From assembly GCF_047501535.1 (NCBI RefSeq), contig NZ_JAZDRJ010000015.1, positions 1-64,000 of the forward strand: a stretch of DNA of 64,000 nucleotides, given 5' to 3'. A program made the position numbers and the translations under genes. Of the stretch, positions 49,722 to 59,014 are shown one piece after another; position 1 is the stretch's first letter; the number at the start of each line of letters is the position of its first letter. Under the pieces are notes generated by a model. The model made no database searches and was not told the DNA's origin. It saw only the letters and a list, made by a program, of their open reading frames with translations. The DNA comes from Yanghanlia sp047501535. Its GTDB lineage: Bacteria; Pseudomonadota; Gammaproteobacteria; Burkholderiales; Burkholderiaceae_B.

Positions 49722-51299
49722 ATGGAGCTATTGCTTGACCCTACTGTATGGGTCGGCCTTCTCACCCTGGTCGTCCTTGAGATTGTCCTAGGGATAGACA
49801 ACCTCATCTTCATCGCCATTCTTTCAGACAAGCTTCCCCCGCATCAGCGCGACAAAGCGCGTGTTTTGGGCTTATCACTGGCGTTGCTCATGCGCCTGGG
49901 CTTGCTGTCAGTCATTTCCTGGATGTTCCACCTCACCACGCCACTGTTCCATGTTGGCAACATTGGGTTTTCGGGGCGTGATCTCATTCTCATAGTGGGC
50001 GGCTTTTTCCTCGTTTTCAAAGGCACGATGGAAATGCACGAACGCGTTGAAGGTCAGCGTCATGCTGTACTTCAGTCGCCCGCGTACGCCAGCTTCGGCG
50101 TCATCGTGACGCAGATCGTGGTGCTTGACGCGGTGTTTTCACTCGATGCCGTCATCACGGCTGTCGGCATGGTGGACCACCTTGAGGTCATGATGGCTGC
50201 CGTCATCATCGCCATGGGTGTGATGCTGTTCGCGTCCAAGCCGCTCACCCGATTTGTGAACGCACACCCCACCGTCGTGATTCTGTGTCTGGGCTTTTTG
50301 CTCATGATCGGTTTTTCTCTGGTAGCAGAAGGCTTCGGCTTTAAGGTGCCCAAGGGCTATCTATATGCCGCCATTGGCTTTTCCGTCATTATTGAGTTTC
50401 TTAACCAGTTGGCGCGACGCAACCTCCTGCTCATGCGTTCCGACCGCCCCATGCGCGAACGTACTGCGGAAACCGTGCTACGTATGCTGGGCAAGCGCAG
50501 CAGCGCTGAGGCCGACTCCCCCACTGACGAAATGCCATCTGAAGAGCCCATTCCTTTTGCCGAGGAAGAGCGCTATATGGTCAGCGGTGTGCTGCGCCTG
50601 GCGGAACGCAACGTGCATTCAGTCATGACGCCACGCACCGATATCTCCTGGGTCAACCTGGATAGCGACGCGGAAACCATCCGCGCCAACATCAACAAGA
50701 CCCCCCATGGTTTCTACCCCGTGTGCCGGGGTTCGTTGGATGAAATCGTCGGCATCGGCCGCGCCAAGGACCTCATCACCGACCTCATCGTTGACGGCAA
50801 GGTAAACCAACAGCGCTTGCGCCCCCCCATCATCGTGCACGAGACCGTACGCATGCTGGATCTCATCAATACCTTGAAATCCGCTCGTGGTCAGTTGGTC
50901 ATTGTTATCAATGAGTTCGGTACGGTCGAAGGTCTGGTCACCCCTATGGACGTCTTTGAAGCCATTGCCGGAGACTTCCCGGACGAAGACGAAACCCCAG
51001 ACATCATTGCTAAGTCTGAGAACCAGTGGATTGTGGAAGGCGGTACCGATCTGCACCAGTTCGAGCAAACGCTGGACATCGACGAACTGGCCTCCGAAAA
51101 CGACGATTTCAGCACGGTGGCCGGGTTCCTGCTGCAGCAGCTGGGCAAACTGCCGGAAGTCGGTGAAACCTTCACGGTAAATCATGGCAAAGACACGCTG
51201 CACTTCCGCATCCTCCAGCTAGACGGGCGTCGCATTGCCAAGGTATTCGTCGAACGTTTACCTGCTTCAGAGGCCCCAGCCACACCCGAGGAAACATGA
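49722..51299 (+). CDS. TerC-CBS-CorC family membrane protein
   Basis: A 525-residue membrane protein. The N-terminal TerC domain (about 5-215, seven membrane segments) has the acidic motif LEIVLGIDNLIFIAIL and the second motif DAVFSLDAVITAVGM. A CBS pair (about 290-410) follows, starting VHSVMTPRTDISWV. A CorC/HlyC transporter-associated domain is at the end (about 430-515). It resembles E. coli YegH and YoaE. A role in metal ion handling is likely, but the ion is unknown. No gene partner is beside it. Confidence 0.93.
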   Translation: MELLLDPTVWVGLLTLVVLEIVLGIDNLIFIAILSDKLPPHQRDKARVLGLSLALLMRLGLLSVISWMFHLTTPLFHVGNIGFSGRDLILIVGGFFLVFKGTMEMHERVEGQRHAVLQSPAYASFGVIVTQIVVLDAVFSLDAVITAVGMVDHLEVMMAAVIIAMGVMLFASKPLTRFVNAHPTVVILCLGFLLMIGFSLVAEGFGFKVPKGYLYAAIGFSVIIEFLNQLARRNLLLMRSDRPMRERTAETVLRMLGKRSSAEADSPTDEMPSEEPIPFAEEERYMVSGVLRLAERNVHSVMTPRTDISWVNLDSDAETIRANINKTPHGFYPVCRGSLDEIVGIGRAKDLITDLIVDGKVNQQRLRPPIIVHETVRMLDLINTLKSARGQLVIVINEFGTVEGLVTPMDVFEAIAGDFPDEDETPDIIAKSENQWIVEGGTDLHQFEQTLDIDELASENDDFSTVAGFLLQQLGKLPEVGETFTVNHGKDTLHFRILQLDGRRIAKVFVERLPASEAPATPEET

Positions 51300-51344
51300 G
51301 GCTCAGGCACGATTAAAAATAGTGTGTTATAGTCACGTTCTTGT

Positions 51345-51421
<77 letters not shown>

Positions 51422-51482
51422 CTCATTTACGGCCTTCCGAAGTTATATCCTCGGAAGGCCGTTGTCATTGAGCGGTTTACCC

Positions 51483-52244
51483 ATGCTGACCATTTTGGAA
51501 AACGATGGCCTGCGAACCCTGCACTTTGGCACCCCTGCCGTGCAAGGCGCTATGCGGGTCGCCCGGCCCGACGATATCGAGCTGGAATATGTCCAGCAGA
51601 TGATGATGTGGCTGCTGTTTCGTGACCATGCCGAACATATCGTTCAATTGGGCTTAGGGGCCGCAGCGCTTACCAAGTTTTGCTATCAACGCTTGCTGGC
51701 CTCGCACGTCACGGCGGTGGAACTCAACCCGGACGTTATCTCCACCTGCCGCCAGCAATTCGCCCTGCCTCCCAATGACGATCGGCTTAACGTCCTGAAT
51801 ATGGACGCACTCGATTACGTCAACGATTTCTCGCGGCGCCGCACCATAGACATACTGCAGGTTGACCTATACGACGCCCGTGCCCATGCACCGGCTGTGA
51901 GTTCTGAGGCTTTCTACGCCGCTTGCGCCAACACCCTGAGCCGCGACGGCATAATGACTGTCAATCTTTATTGCGACTGGCCCGATCATGGGCGGCATAT
52001 ACGGATGATGGAAACCGCATTTGAAGCGGTCGCATGGCTGCCGGAAGTCCACGACGGCAATATTGTGGCCATTGCTTTCAAGCGCTCGCCATCCGTAGAT
52101 TTTGAAGCGCTACGCGAACGCGCCACACACCTGCACCAAACCTTGGGCCTGCCCGCTCATACATGGGTAGACGGCCTGTTTGCCTGGATGCTTGGTGAAC
52201 TGGATATTCCTGTTATGCCTGAAGCGGGCGGCCTGCCCAGCTAA
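51483..52244 (+). CDS. spermidine synthase-like (polyamine aminopropyltransferase fold) protein
   Basis: A 253-residue Rossmann-fold protein, from ATG 51483. The longer frame reads through the tRNA-Pro and is rejected. The nucleotide-binding region HIVQLGLGAAALTKFCYQRL, the acidic residue in VTAVELNPDV and the DILQVDLYDARA stretch match the SpeE fold. It lacks the full N-terminal beta domain of true spermidine synthase, so the substrate is uncertain. An MTA nucleosidase gene is convergent, 5 bp away. Confidence 0.82.
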   Translation: MLTILENDGLRTLHFGTPAVQGAMRVARPDDIELEYVQQMMMWLLFRDHAEHIVQLGLGAAALTKFCYQRLLASHVTAVELNPDVISTCRQQFALPPNDDRLNVLNMDALDYVNDFSRRRTIDILQVDLYDARAHAPAVSSEAFYAACANTLSRDGIMTVNLYCDWPDHGRHIRMMETAFEAVAWLPEVHDGNIVAIAFKRSPSVDFEALRERATHLHQTLGLPAHTWVDGLFAWMLGELDIPVMPEAGGLPS

Positions 52245-52249
52245 CACCT

Positions 52250-53005
52250 CTACAAGGTATCCAGAACTTGCCGCAAAATACCAGCAGAATAATGGCTGGC
52301 GACAGCCGCAAGAAAACCGCTGAAGTCGTGGCTGGCAGAATCATCAGCGCGATCTGACACCGTGCGTACGATGGCAAAACGCGCACCGTACTCATGGCAG
52401 ACCTGTGCCACAGCAGCCCCTTCCATCTCCACACACAAAGCATCCGGCAGCGCTTCGCGCAGTGCCCGCACGCTTGCGACACGGTTCACGAACTGATCGC
52501 CGCTGATTATCAGCCCGACATGAACGCGGGGAACCGATAAACGGAACGCCTCGCGTGTTGCGGGAACAATATCCTGCGCCCATTCCTGCTGTATGTAGCG
52601 CTGAGCCGCTTGCTCAAGCTTGGCGCTCAAACCACTATCGGCCGAGATACGGCTTCGGCTCAACAGAGGAATCTCATGGCGAGGAAACAACGGGCTAGCG
52701 TCCAGATCATGTTGCAGCAGCGCCGTGCCAATGACAACATCGCCCACATTGACGTGGCTGGCGACGCCGCCCGCCAAGCCGGTAAAAACCAGGCGATCAA
52801 CACTGAATTCCCGTATCAAGGTCACCGCTGTCGCAGCTGCGGCCACCTTACCGATGCGCGCCAGGACCACCACGCAATCCTGACCATGCAATGTGCCCGC
52901 ATGATAATCCCGCATGCCGATGCGACGGGTCACCACGTTTTCCATCGTGTCGAGCAGATCAGCGATCTCCTCATACAAGGCCGCCATAATGCCGATGCGA
53001 AGCAT
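52250..53005 (-). CDS. mtnN: 5'-methylthioadenosine/S-adenosylhomocysteine nucleosidase
   Basis: Enzyme that splits adenine from methylthioadenosine and S-adenosylhomocysteine, 251 residues. The family landmarks are RIGIMAALYEEIADLLDTME, VFTGLAGGVASHVNVGDVVIG, CVEMEGAAVAQVCHEYG and the catalytic Asp in VRTVSDRADDSA. Methylthioadenosine is the by-product of polyamine synthesis, which fits its place beside the spermidine synthase-like gene. Confidence 0.93.
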   Translation of the reverse strand: MLRIGIMAALYEEIADLLDTMENVVTRRIGMRDYHAGTLHGQDCVVVLARIGKVAAAATAVTLIREFSVDRLVFTGLAGGVASHVNVGDVVIGTALLQHDLDASPLFPRHEIPLLSRSRISADSGLSAKLEQAAQRYIQQEWAQDIVPATREAFRLSVPRVHVGLIISGDQFVNRVASVRALREALPDALCVEMEGAAVAQVCHEYGARFAIVRTVSDRADDSASHDFSGFLAAVASHYSAGILRQVLDTL

Positions 53006-53218
53006 GTTTCCTCCGTAAGTGTCAGACCGGCATATTAGACTGTCCGCGCAGAAAAGACCGCTATCGCCCGATTTGCGTGGGTTGTACGCTTATGTCATTG
53101 TGCGTCTCAACAGAACCGCCACCCCATGCTCGGGAAACCCCTTAGGAATCGGACACGACAGCCAGAAGGCGACTCTCTATACTTGTTGCGCTATCCCTTT
53201 GAACAAGGATGTTGGTTT

Positions 53219-53680
53219 ATGTCACCCGCGCAGTATCTGAATTCCATTGCAGAGAATTTTGGCGAACATATCGCCCTGGACGACAGCGAAATCGCCGTCT
53301 CCTATTCGGAACTCGCCGTTGCCGTCCACGCCATGAGCGTTGCACTGGCCAATATGGACCCGACTCCCGGATCAACCGTGGCTTTGTGCGCCGATTACTG
53401 CCACGAATATCTCGTCACGGTGTTGGCAGCGCAAGCCGCCAACAAAAAACTACTGCCGCTCAGCACCGGCGCCACGACTGAAGAGCTTGCGCCGGTTATC
53501 AATTCAGCGCAGCCCAGCACCATTATTGTCGATGCCCGAGGCCACGCCCTCATCCCTTGCGATGAAGATTTCAAAATTCATTTTTCGCAATTTCCGGGGC
53601 TGGTCTCCACCTATCGCGATGCAGAGATGCCCACAGTCGGGGACGGCGCTACTCTGGCAGAAAAAACAACTGCAAATTGA
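53219..53680 (+). CDS. stand-alone AMP-binding enzyme N-terminal domain (153 residues)
   Basis: From ATG 53219: the pattern MSPAQYLNSIAENFGEHIAL, VSYSELAVAVHAMSVALANM, GSTVALCADYCHEYLVTVLAAQAANKKLLPLS is the first subdomain of acyl-CoA synthetases and related adenylate-forming enzymes. The family's P-loop (SGTTGKP), the adenylate motif and the C-terminal lid are all absent. The protein ends properly with a TGA, and no remaining gene part follows (doxX starts 61 bp later). It is either a decayed synthetase or a small protein with a different role. Confidence 0.65.
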   Translation: MSPAQYLNSIAENFGEHIALDDSEIAVSYSELAVAVHAMSVALANMDPTPGSTVALCADYCHEYLVTVLAAQAANKKLLPLSTGATTEELAPVINSAQPSTIIVDARGHALIPCDEDFKIHFSQFPGLVSTYRDAEMPTVGDGATLAEKTTAN

Positions 53681-53741
53681 ATAGCGGTACAGACATACGA
53701 GCGGCCTATAATCCCCGCAACTGCAATCTACGCTATCTTGT

Positions 53742-54143
53742 ATGTCCCAGAATTCTCTCGACGATCTTGCAAGGCTGCTGCTGCGCCTGGTGCTTGGCAT
53801 ACTGATTTTTTTCCATGGCTGGGCCAAAATCAAGCACGGCATCGGCGGCATCGAGGCCATGCTGGCTATGCGTGGCCTGCCTGCGTTTCTGGCCTGGGGC
53901 GTTTACCTGGGTGAAGTGCTGGCTCCGCTGCTGCTGATATTGGGTGTTTACACACGCCTGGGAGCCGCCCTTATCATCGTCAATATGCTGTTCGCCTTGC
54001 TTCTGGCCCACAGTGGGCATTTCTCCCACTTCACTTCCAACGGCGGCTGGCGGCTGGAGCTCCAGGCCATGTTTCTGGGGGCCGGCATAGCCGTACTCAT
54101 GCTGGGCGCCGGCCGCTATTCTCTCGGCGGCCGCTGGAACTAA
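53742..54143 (+). CDS. DoxX family membrane protein
   Basis: A 133-residue protein with four membrane segments. The DoxX start LLLRLVLGILIFFHGWAKIK is followed by LPAFLAWGVYLGEVLAPLLLILG and a C-terminal segment. The family takes part in quinone-linked or redox processes, with few proven roles. It is 16 bp upstream of the patatin gene, probably in one unit. Confidence 0.9.
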   Translation: MSQNSLDDLARLLLRLVLGILIFFHGWAKIKHGIGGIEAMLAMRGLPAFLAWGVYLGEVLAPLLLILGVYTRLGAALIIVNMLFALLLAHSGHFSHFTSNGGWRLELQAMFLGAGIAVLMLGAGRYSLGGRWN

Positions 54144-54159
54144 ATAAGCCTCCCTCACC

Positions 54160-55101
54160 ATGATGCCTCCCGTAAAGCGTAAACCCCGCCTGGCCTTGGC
54201 GCTAGGCAGCGGCTCGGCCCGCGGCTGGGCCCACATTGGCGTACTGCGCACGCTAGAAGAGGCTGGCATCCAGCCTGACATCATCTGCGGCACCTCAATT
54301 GGCGCCTTGGTCGGCGCAGCCTATGCAGCAGGGGAGCTTGACCGCTTCGAACAGTGGGTTCGCTCGCTCAACCTACGCGATGTCGTGTCACTGATGGATT
54401 TTCATCTGAATGGCGGCATGCTCAAGGGTGAGCGCCTGATGAGCTTCTTCCAGAAGCATTTCATGGATTGCCCCATCCAAGCACTCAACTTGCCGTTTGC
54501 TGCGGTAGCCACCGATCTGCACACCGGCCAGGAGGTCTGGCTGAAGGAAGGGTCTACCACTGACGCGGTGCGAGCCTCCATTGCGCTGCCTGGGCTGTTT
54601 TCACCCTGCTGGCTTCAGGAACGCCTGTTAGTGGATGGTGGTCTGGTTAACCCAGTGCCCGTTTCACTGGCGCGCTCAATGGACGCCGACATCGTGGTGG
54701 CCGTGGACCTGAACACCGATATTCTTGGCCGCCACCTGGAACCTGAGCCTGAACAAAAGCTGCGTTCTACAGTAGGCAGCGCCTGGCGAGCACACTTGCC
54801 GGAAGCCTTGTCATCGTGGCTGTCGGGCAGCCCTCCCGAGGTCGAGCCCATGCCTTCTCTGATCGATATTCTGTCGAGCAGCATCAATATTATGCAGGTC
54901 AGAATCACCCGCAGCCGCATGGCGGGCGACCCTGCCGACGCTGTCATTGCCCCGCGCCTGGCCTCGCTGGGCCTGCTGGACTTTCACCGCGCCGAACTCG
55001 CTATTGAGCAAGGTGTCGCCGCCGCCCAAGCCGCCCTGCCCACGCTGCGCAGCCTGGGTTTGGGAAAACCGCTGGGTGACGGCGAAGCGCCCGCTCAGTA
55101 A
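54160..55101 (+). CDS. patatin-like phospholipase (RssA/YchK-like)
   Basis: Serine lipid acyl hydrolase of 313 residues. The oxyanion glycine-rich motif is LGSGSARGWAHIGVL, the nucleophile Ser is in CGTSIGALVGAAYA, and the Asp of the dyad in VDGGLVNPVPV. The layout matches the RssA/YchK subgroup. The natural substrate is unknown. It overlaps the convergent acs gene by 7 bp. Confidence 0.92.
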   Translation: MMPPVKRKPRLALALGSGSARGWAHIGVLRTLEEAGIQPDIICGTSIGALVGAAYAAGELDRFEQWVRSLNLRDVVSLMDFHLNGGMLKGERLMSFFQKHFMDCPIQALNLPFAAVATDLHTGQEVWLKEGSTTDAVRASIALPGLFSPCWLQERLLVDGGLVNPVPVSLARSMDADIVVAVDLNTDILGRHLEPEPEQKLRSTVGSAWRAHLPEALSSWLSGSPPEVEPMPSLIDILSSSINIMQVRITRSRMAGDPADAVIAPRLASLGLLDFHRAELAIEQGVAAAQAALPTLRSLGLGKPLGDGEAPAQ

Positions 55102-57074
55102 ACGCCCGAGAACTGCTTAAGCACGTCAGGGTTTTCAAGCGTGGATGTATCCTGGTCGATTTCCCTGCCTTCAGCCACCAGCCTTAATAGGCGACGCATG
55201 ATTTTCCCAGAACGCGTTTTGGGCAGGTTGTTGCCAAAGCGGATATCCTTGGGCTTGGCGATCGGCCCTACCTGGCTAGCCACCCAGTTGCGCAAGGTTT
55301 CAGCCACCTTCTGCGCTTCTTCAGCGCTTGGCGCGGCCTGCTTGAGCATGACGAAGGCCACAATCGCCTCGCCCGTTGTGGCATCCGGCCGCCCTACTAC
55401 CGCCGCTTCGGCCACCAGTTCGTGAGCCACCAAAGCGGATTCGATCTCCGTCCCGCCCAACCTGTGGCCGGACACGCTTAATACGTCATCCGTCCGGCCC
55501 AATATCCAGAAATAGCCGTCCTCATCGCGCTGAGCGTTGTCGCCCGCCATATACATGCCGCGCAACTCATCGGGGAAGTAACTGCTGCGATAGCGGTTTT
55601 CGTCCCCCCACACCGCTCGTATCATGGCCGGCCAGGGTCGGCGAATCACCAACAAGCCCCCTGCTCCAGGGGGCAGTTCGTTCCCTGCTTCGTCAACCAC
55701 CGCCGCATCGATGCCGGGAAGGGGCAGCGTGCAGGAGCCCGGCTTCAAAGGTGTGGCGCCGGGTAAAGGCGTGAGAATATGCCCACCCGTTTCAGTCTGC
55801 CACCATGTGTCAACAATCGGACAGCGCGAGCCGCCCACATTCTCGTAGTACCACATCCAGGCTTCGGGGTTGATGGGTTCTCCCACCGAGCCCAATAAAC
55901 GCAGGCTGGAAAGGTCGTAACGGCTGGGATGATGTTCTGGGCTTTGTTCAGAAGCCTTAATCAGTGAGCGGATGGCAGTGGGCGCCGTATAAAAAATGGT
56001 GACGCCATGGCGCTGGATCATTTCCCAGAAACGTCCGGCATGGGGATAGGTGGGAATGCCCTCAAACACAATCTGAGTCAGCCCCGCCGCCAACGAGCCG
56101 TAGGTAATGTAAGAATGCCCTGTTACCCAGCCAATGTCGGCGGTACACCAGAACACATCTTCAGGCCGGGCGTCGAATACCCATTGGGCAGTTTGCTTGG
56201 CCCACAGCAGATACCCGGCCGAGGCATGCTGCACCCCCTTGGGTTTGCCAGTGGAACCCGAGGTATACAACACAAACAGCGGGTGCTCGGCTTCGACCGC
56301 CACAGGCTCACATTCTTCAGACTGCCCTGTCTCAAGTTCGCTCAACGGAACATCACGCCCTTCCTCCCAATTGATGTCGGCTCCTGTGCGCTGATACACC
56401 ACCACTTTTTCAACAACATCACCCCCTTCATAAGCCAGCGCCTCATCCACGGCTGCTTTCAAGGGGATCTGCCTTCCGCCACGCATCTGAGCGTCCGCTG
56501 TGAGCACCAGCCGGGCGCCGACATCGACAATGCGCTGATGCAGGCTGCGCGCCGAGAAGCCGCCAAACACCACGGAATGGGTCAAACCCAGGCGGGCGCA
56601 GGCCTGCATCATCGCAATGGCCTCGATCGACATGGGCAGGTAAAGGATGGCTCGGTCGCCCTTGCCATAGCCCAGGGCGCGTATGCCATTGGCAATGCGG
56701 CACACCCTTGCATGCAGTTGGCGGTAGGTCACAGTTTCGACCGAGCCGTCATCCGCTTCAAAAATCAGCGCAGTTTTGTCGGCGTTGCCATTTTTCAGAT
56801 GAATATCTAAGCAGTTTTCGGAAACGTTCAGCTCACCATCTTCAAACCAGGTGTAGAACGGCGCGTTTGAGTCATCAAGCACCTTGGTGAACGGCTTGCG
56901 CCATTCCAGGCCCGATTCCGCCATATTCCGCCAGAATTCCTCGAGGTTCTGCTCTGCTTCCTCACACAAAGCCTGGTACTGCTCCATACTAGAAATCCGC
57001 GCCTGGGCCGAAAACTCCGCTGGGGGATGGATGACCCTTTTTTCGACCAGCATGGTGTTGATGGTGGTTGACAT
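55095..57074 (-). CDS. acs: acetyl-CoA synthetase
   Basis: Acetate-activating enzyme of 659 residues, from ATG 57074 with ribosome site AAGGAGA. The upstream frame extension of 16 codons is rejected. Visible motifs are the ATP loop YTSGSTGKPKGVQH, VDTWWQTETGGHI, GRTDDVLSVSGHRLGGTEIE and the regulatory acetylation Lys in PKTRSGKIMRRLLR. It makes acetyl-CoA from acetate through acetyl-AMP. A shared terminator downstream of pstB lies upstream of it. Confidence 0.96.
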   Translation of the reverse strand: MSTTINTMLVEKRVIHPPAEFSAQARISSMEQYQALCEEAEQNLEEFWRNMAESGLEWRKPFTKVLDDSNAPFYTWFEDGELNVSENCLDIHLKNGNADKTALIFEADDGSVETVTYRQLHARVCRIANGIRALGYGKGDRAILYLPMSIEAIAMMQACARLGLTHSVVFGGFSARSLHQRIVDVGARLVLTADAQMRGGRQIPLKAAVDEALAYEGGDVVEKVVVYQRTGADINWEEGRDVPLSELETGQSEECEPVAVEAEHPLFVLYTSGSTGKPKGVQHASAGYLLWAKQTAQWVFDARPEDVFWCTADIGWVTGHSYITYGSLAAGLTQIVFEGIPTYPHAGRFWEMIQRHGVTIFYTAPTAIRSLIKASEQSPEHHPSRYDLSSLRLLGSVGEPINPEAWMWYYENVGGSRCPIVDTWWQTETGGHILTPLPGATPLKPGSCTLPLPGIDAAVVDEAGNELPPGAGGLLVIRRPWPAMIRAVWGDENRYRSSYFPDELRGMYMAGDNAQRDEDGYFWILGRTDDVLSVSGHRLGGTEIESALVAHELVAEAAVVGRPDATTGEAIVAFVMLKQAAPSAEEAQKVAETLRNWVASQVGPIAKPKDIRFGNNLPKTRSGKIMRRLLRLVAEGREIDQDTSTLENPDVLKQFSGVY

Positions 57075-57226
57075 CGTGTCTCCTTTTGTTGTATCCGCCG
57101 CTCTTTGATTACGGCATTTCAAATCTTCAAATTATTGAAGTTGATGGTACTCGATTCTTGCGCCCCGCCTCTAGACCCGATTGCTACGAACCGCAATCCT
57201 CACAACCATCCCTGTGACGCCCACGA

Positions 57227-57265
57227 AAAAGCCCACTCCGGTTCCAAACCGTGAAGTGGGCTTTT
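57227..57265 (-). terminator. pst operon terminator
   Basis: AAAAGCCCACT (57227-57237) pairs perfectly with AGTGGGCTTTT (57255-57265). The loop holds a further small stem. On the minus strand it ends in a T run, so it stops transcripts leaving pstB. Confidence 0.85.
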
Positions 57266-57326
57266 ATGCTTCTGTCTTGGCGACGATCAGGCTTAAGCGT
57301 AGGCGCCCTGAAGGACGCTGGCTCGC

Positions 57327-58103
57327 TTAGCCGAAACGGCCAGTGATGTAGTCTTCCGTTTCCTTGCGGGCGGGTTTTACGAAGATCTGGTCGGTTTCGC
57401 CGTATTCCATCAGTTCACCCAGATACATGTAGGCGGTGTAATCAGAACAGCGCGCCGCCTGCTGCATGTTGTGGGTAACGATGACCACCGTATAGTCAGA
57501 CTTGAGTTCAGCGATAAGCTCTTCAATCTTGGCGGTGGATATCGGGTCCAGTGCAGAGCACGGCTCATCAAGCAAAAGGATTTCAGGCTTGATCGCCACG
57601 CCCCGGGCAATGCACAGACGCTGTTGCTGCCCGCCGGACAAACCATTGCCGCTCTGGCCGAGTTTGTCCTTCACCTCATTCCACAGCGCGGCCTTGCTGA
57701 GCGCCCATTCAACACGTTCGTCCATCTCAGCTTTGCTGAGCTTTTCAAACAAACGCACGCCAAACGCCACGTTGTCATAAATGCTCATGGGGAAAGGCGT
57801 GGGCTTCTGGAACACCATCCCCACCTTGGCGCGAATGAGAGAGATGTCCAGCTTGGACTGAAGCAGGTTCTCGCCATCCAGCAAAATCTCACCTTCGGCG
57901 CGCTGGCCAGGGTACAACTCAAACATGCGGTTAAACGTGCGCAGCAAGGTGGACTTGCCGCAGCCCGACGGGCCGATAAAGGCGGTTACCTTGTTTTCAA
58001 AAATGGGCAAACTGACATCTTTGATAGCGTGAAAGTTGCCGTAGTAGAAATTCAGATTCTTAACATCAAGCTTGATGCGATCAGCAGTAGCGGAAGTAGT
58101 CAT
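57327..58103 (-). CDS. pstB: phosphate ABC transporter ATPase PstB
   Basis: ATPase of the high-affinity phosphate importer, 258 residues. Walker A is IGPSGCGKSTLLRTF, the signature LSGGQQQRLCIARG, and Walker B ILLLDEPCSALDP. The family tail DYITGRFG is present. The order on this strand is pstS-pstC-pstA-pstB. No phoU follows in the window. Confidence 0.97.
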   Translation of the reverse strand: MTTSATADRIKLDVKNLNFYYGNFHAIKDVSLPIFENKVTAFIGPSGCGKSTLLRTFNRMFELYPGQRAEGEILLDGENLLQSKLDISLIRAKVGMVFQKPTPFPMSIYDNVAFGVRLFEKLSKAEMDERVEWALSKAALWNEVKDKLGQSGNGLSGGQQQRLCIARGVAIKPEILLLDEPCSALDPISTAKIEELIAELKSDYTVVIVTHNMQQAARCSDYTAYMYLGELMEYGETDQIFVKPARKETEDYITGRFG

Positions 58104-58136
58104 TTGAAAGATCCGGGCGGTCTGGCCGCCATCAGC

Positions 58137-59000
58137 TTATTTGTTGCGGAAAAGGCTGCGAGCCAGAATATTGATGCCCAATACCAGCAAGGTGATCATG
58201 ACAGCGCCCGCCCAGGCAAGACGGTTCCAGTCCTCGAACGGGCTGGCCGCGTACTGGAAGATCACCACCGGCAGGTTGGCGATGGGCGCATTCATATTGA
58301 ACGACATGAACTGATTGTTCAGTGCGGTAAACAACAAAGGTGCGGTTTCACCCGAAATACGGGCAATCGCCAGTAGAACACCGGTAATCATGCCGGAACG
58401 TGCGGCGCGATAACAGATGAGCGTGATGATGCGATATTTGGGGCAACCCAATGCGGCCGCAGCTTCGCGCAGACTGTTGGGCACCAGAGCCAACATGTTG
58501 TCGGTGGAACGCACCACCACCGGCACCACGATGATAGCCAGGGCCAACGCCCCCGCCCAACCGGAATAATGCTCAACCTGCGCCACGTACACCGCATAGA
58601 TGAACAGGCCAATAACAATCGAGGGCGCCGACAGCAGCACGTCGTTCAGGAAACGGGTGGCAGGTGCCAGCCAACCCCGGTTGCCGTACTCAGCCAAGTA
58701 AGTGCCAGCGAGTACGCCGATGGGGGTGCCGATCAGGGTGGCCACCAGCGCCATCAGTACGCTGCCGACAATGGCGTTCAACAGGCCCCCGTCGACGCCC
58801 GGGGGCGGTGTCGGCTGGGTCAGCAACGTGAAGGATAGCGCAGAAGCCCCTTTGGTCAGCAGCGTGATGATGATCCAGAACAACCAGAACAGGCCAAAGA
58901 CCACCGCTGCGCTAGACAGGGTGAGCATCACGCGGTTGACAATTTGCCTGCGCCGATACACGCGGTTGGACAGGCTGACGACGGAATCGTTTTCAAACAT
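58137..59000 (-). CDS. pstA: phosphate ABC transporter permease PstA
   Basis: Inner-membrane permease of 287 residues with six expected membrane segments. The coupling loop is in LREAAAALGCPKYRIITLIC, just as in PstA. ATVGTPIG-like segment LIGTPIGVLAGTYLAEYG is another landmark. It lies 14 bp downstream of pstC and 33 bp upstream of pstB. Confidence 0.96.
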   Translation of the reverse strand: MFENDSVVSLSNRVYRRRQIVNRVMLTLSSAAVVFGLFWLFWIIITLLTKGASALSFTLLTQPTPPPGVDGGLLNAIVGSVLMALVATLIGTPIGVLAGTYLAEYGNRGWLAPATRFLNDVLLSAPSIVIGLFIYAVYVAQVEHYSGWAGALALAIIVVPVVVRSTDNMLALVPNSLREAAAALGCPKYRIITLICYRAARSGMITGVLLAIARISGETAPLLFTALNNQFMSFNMNAPIANLPVVIFQYAASPFEDWNRLAWAGAVMITLLVLGINILARSLFRNK

Positions 59001-59014
59001 GATGGCTTTCCCGC

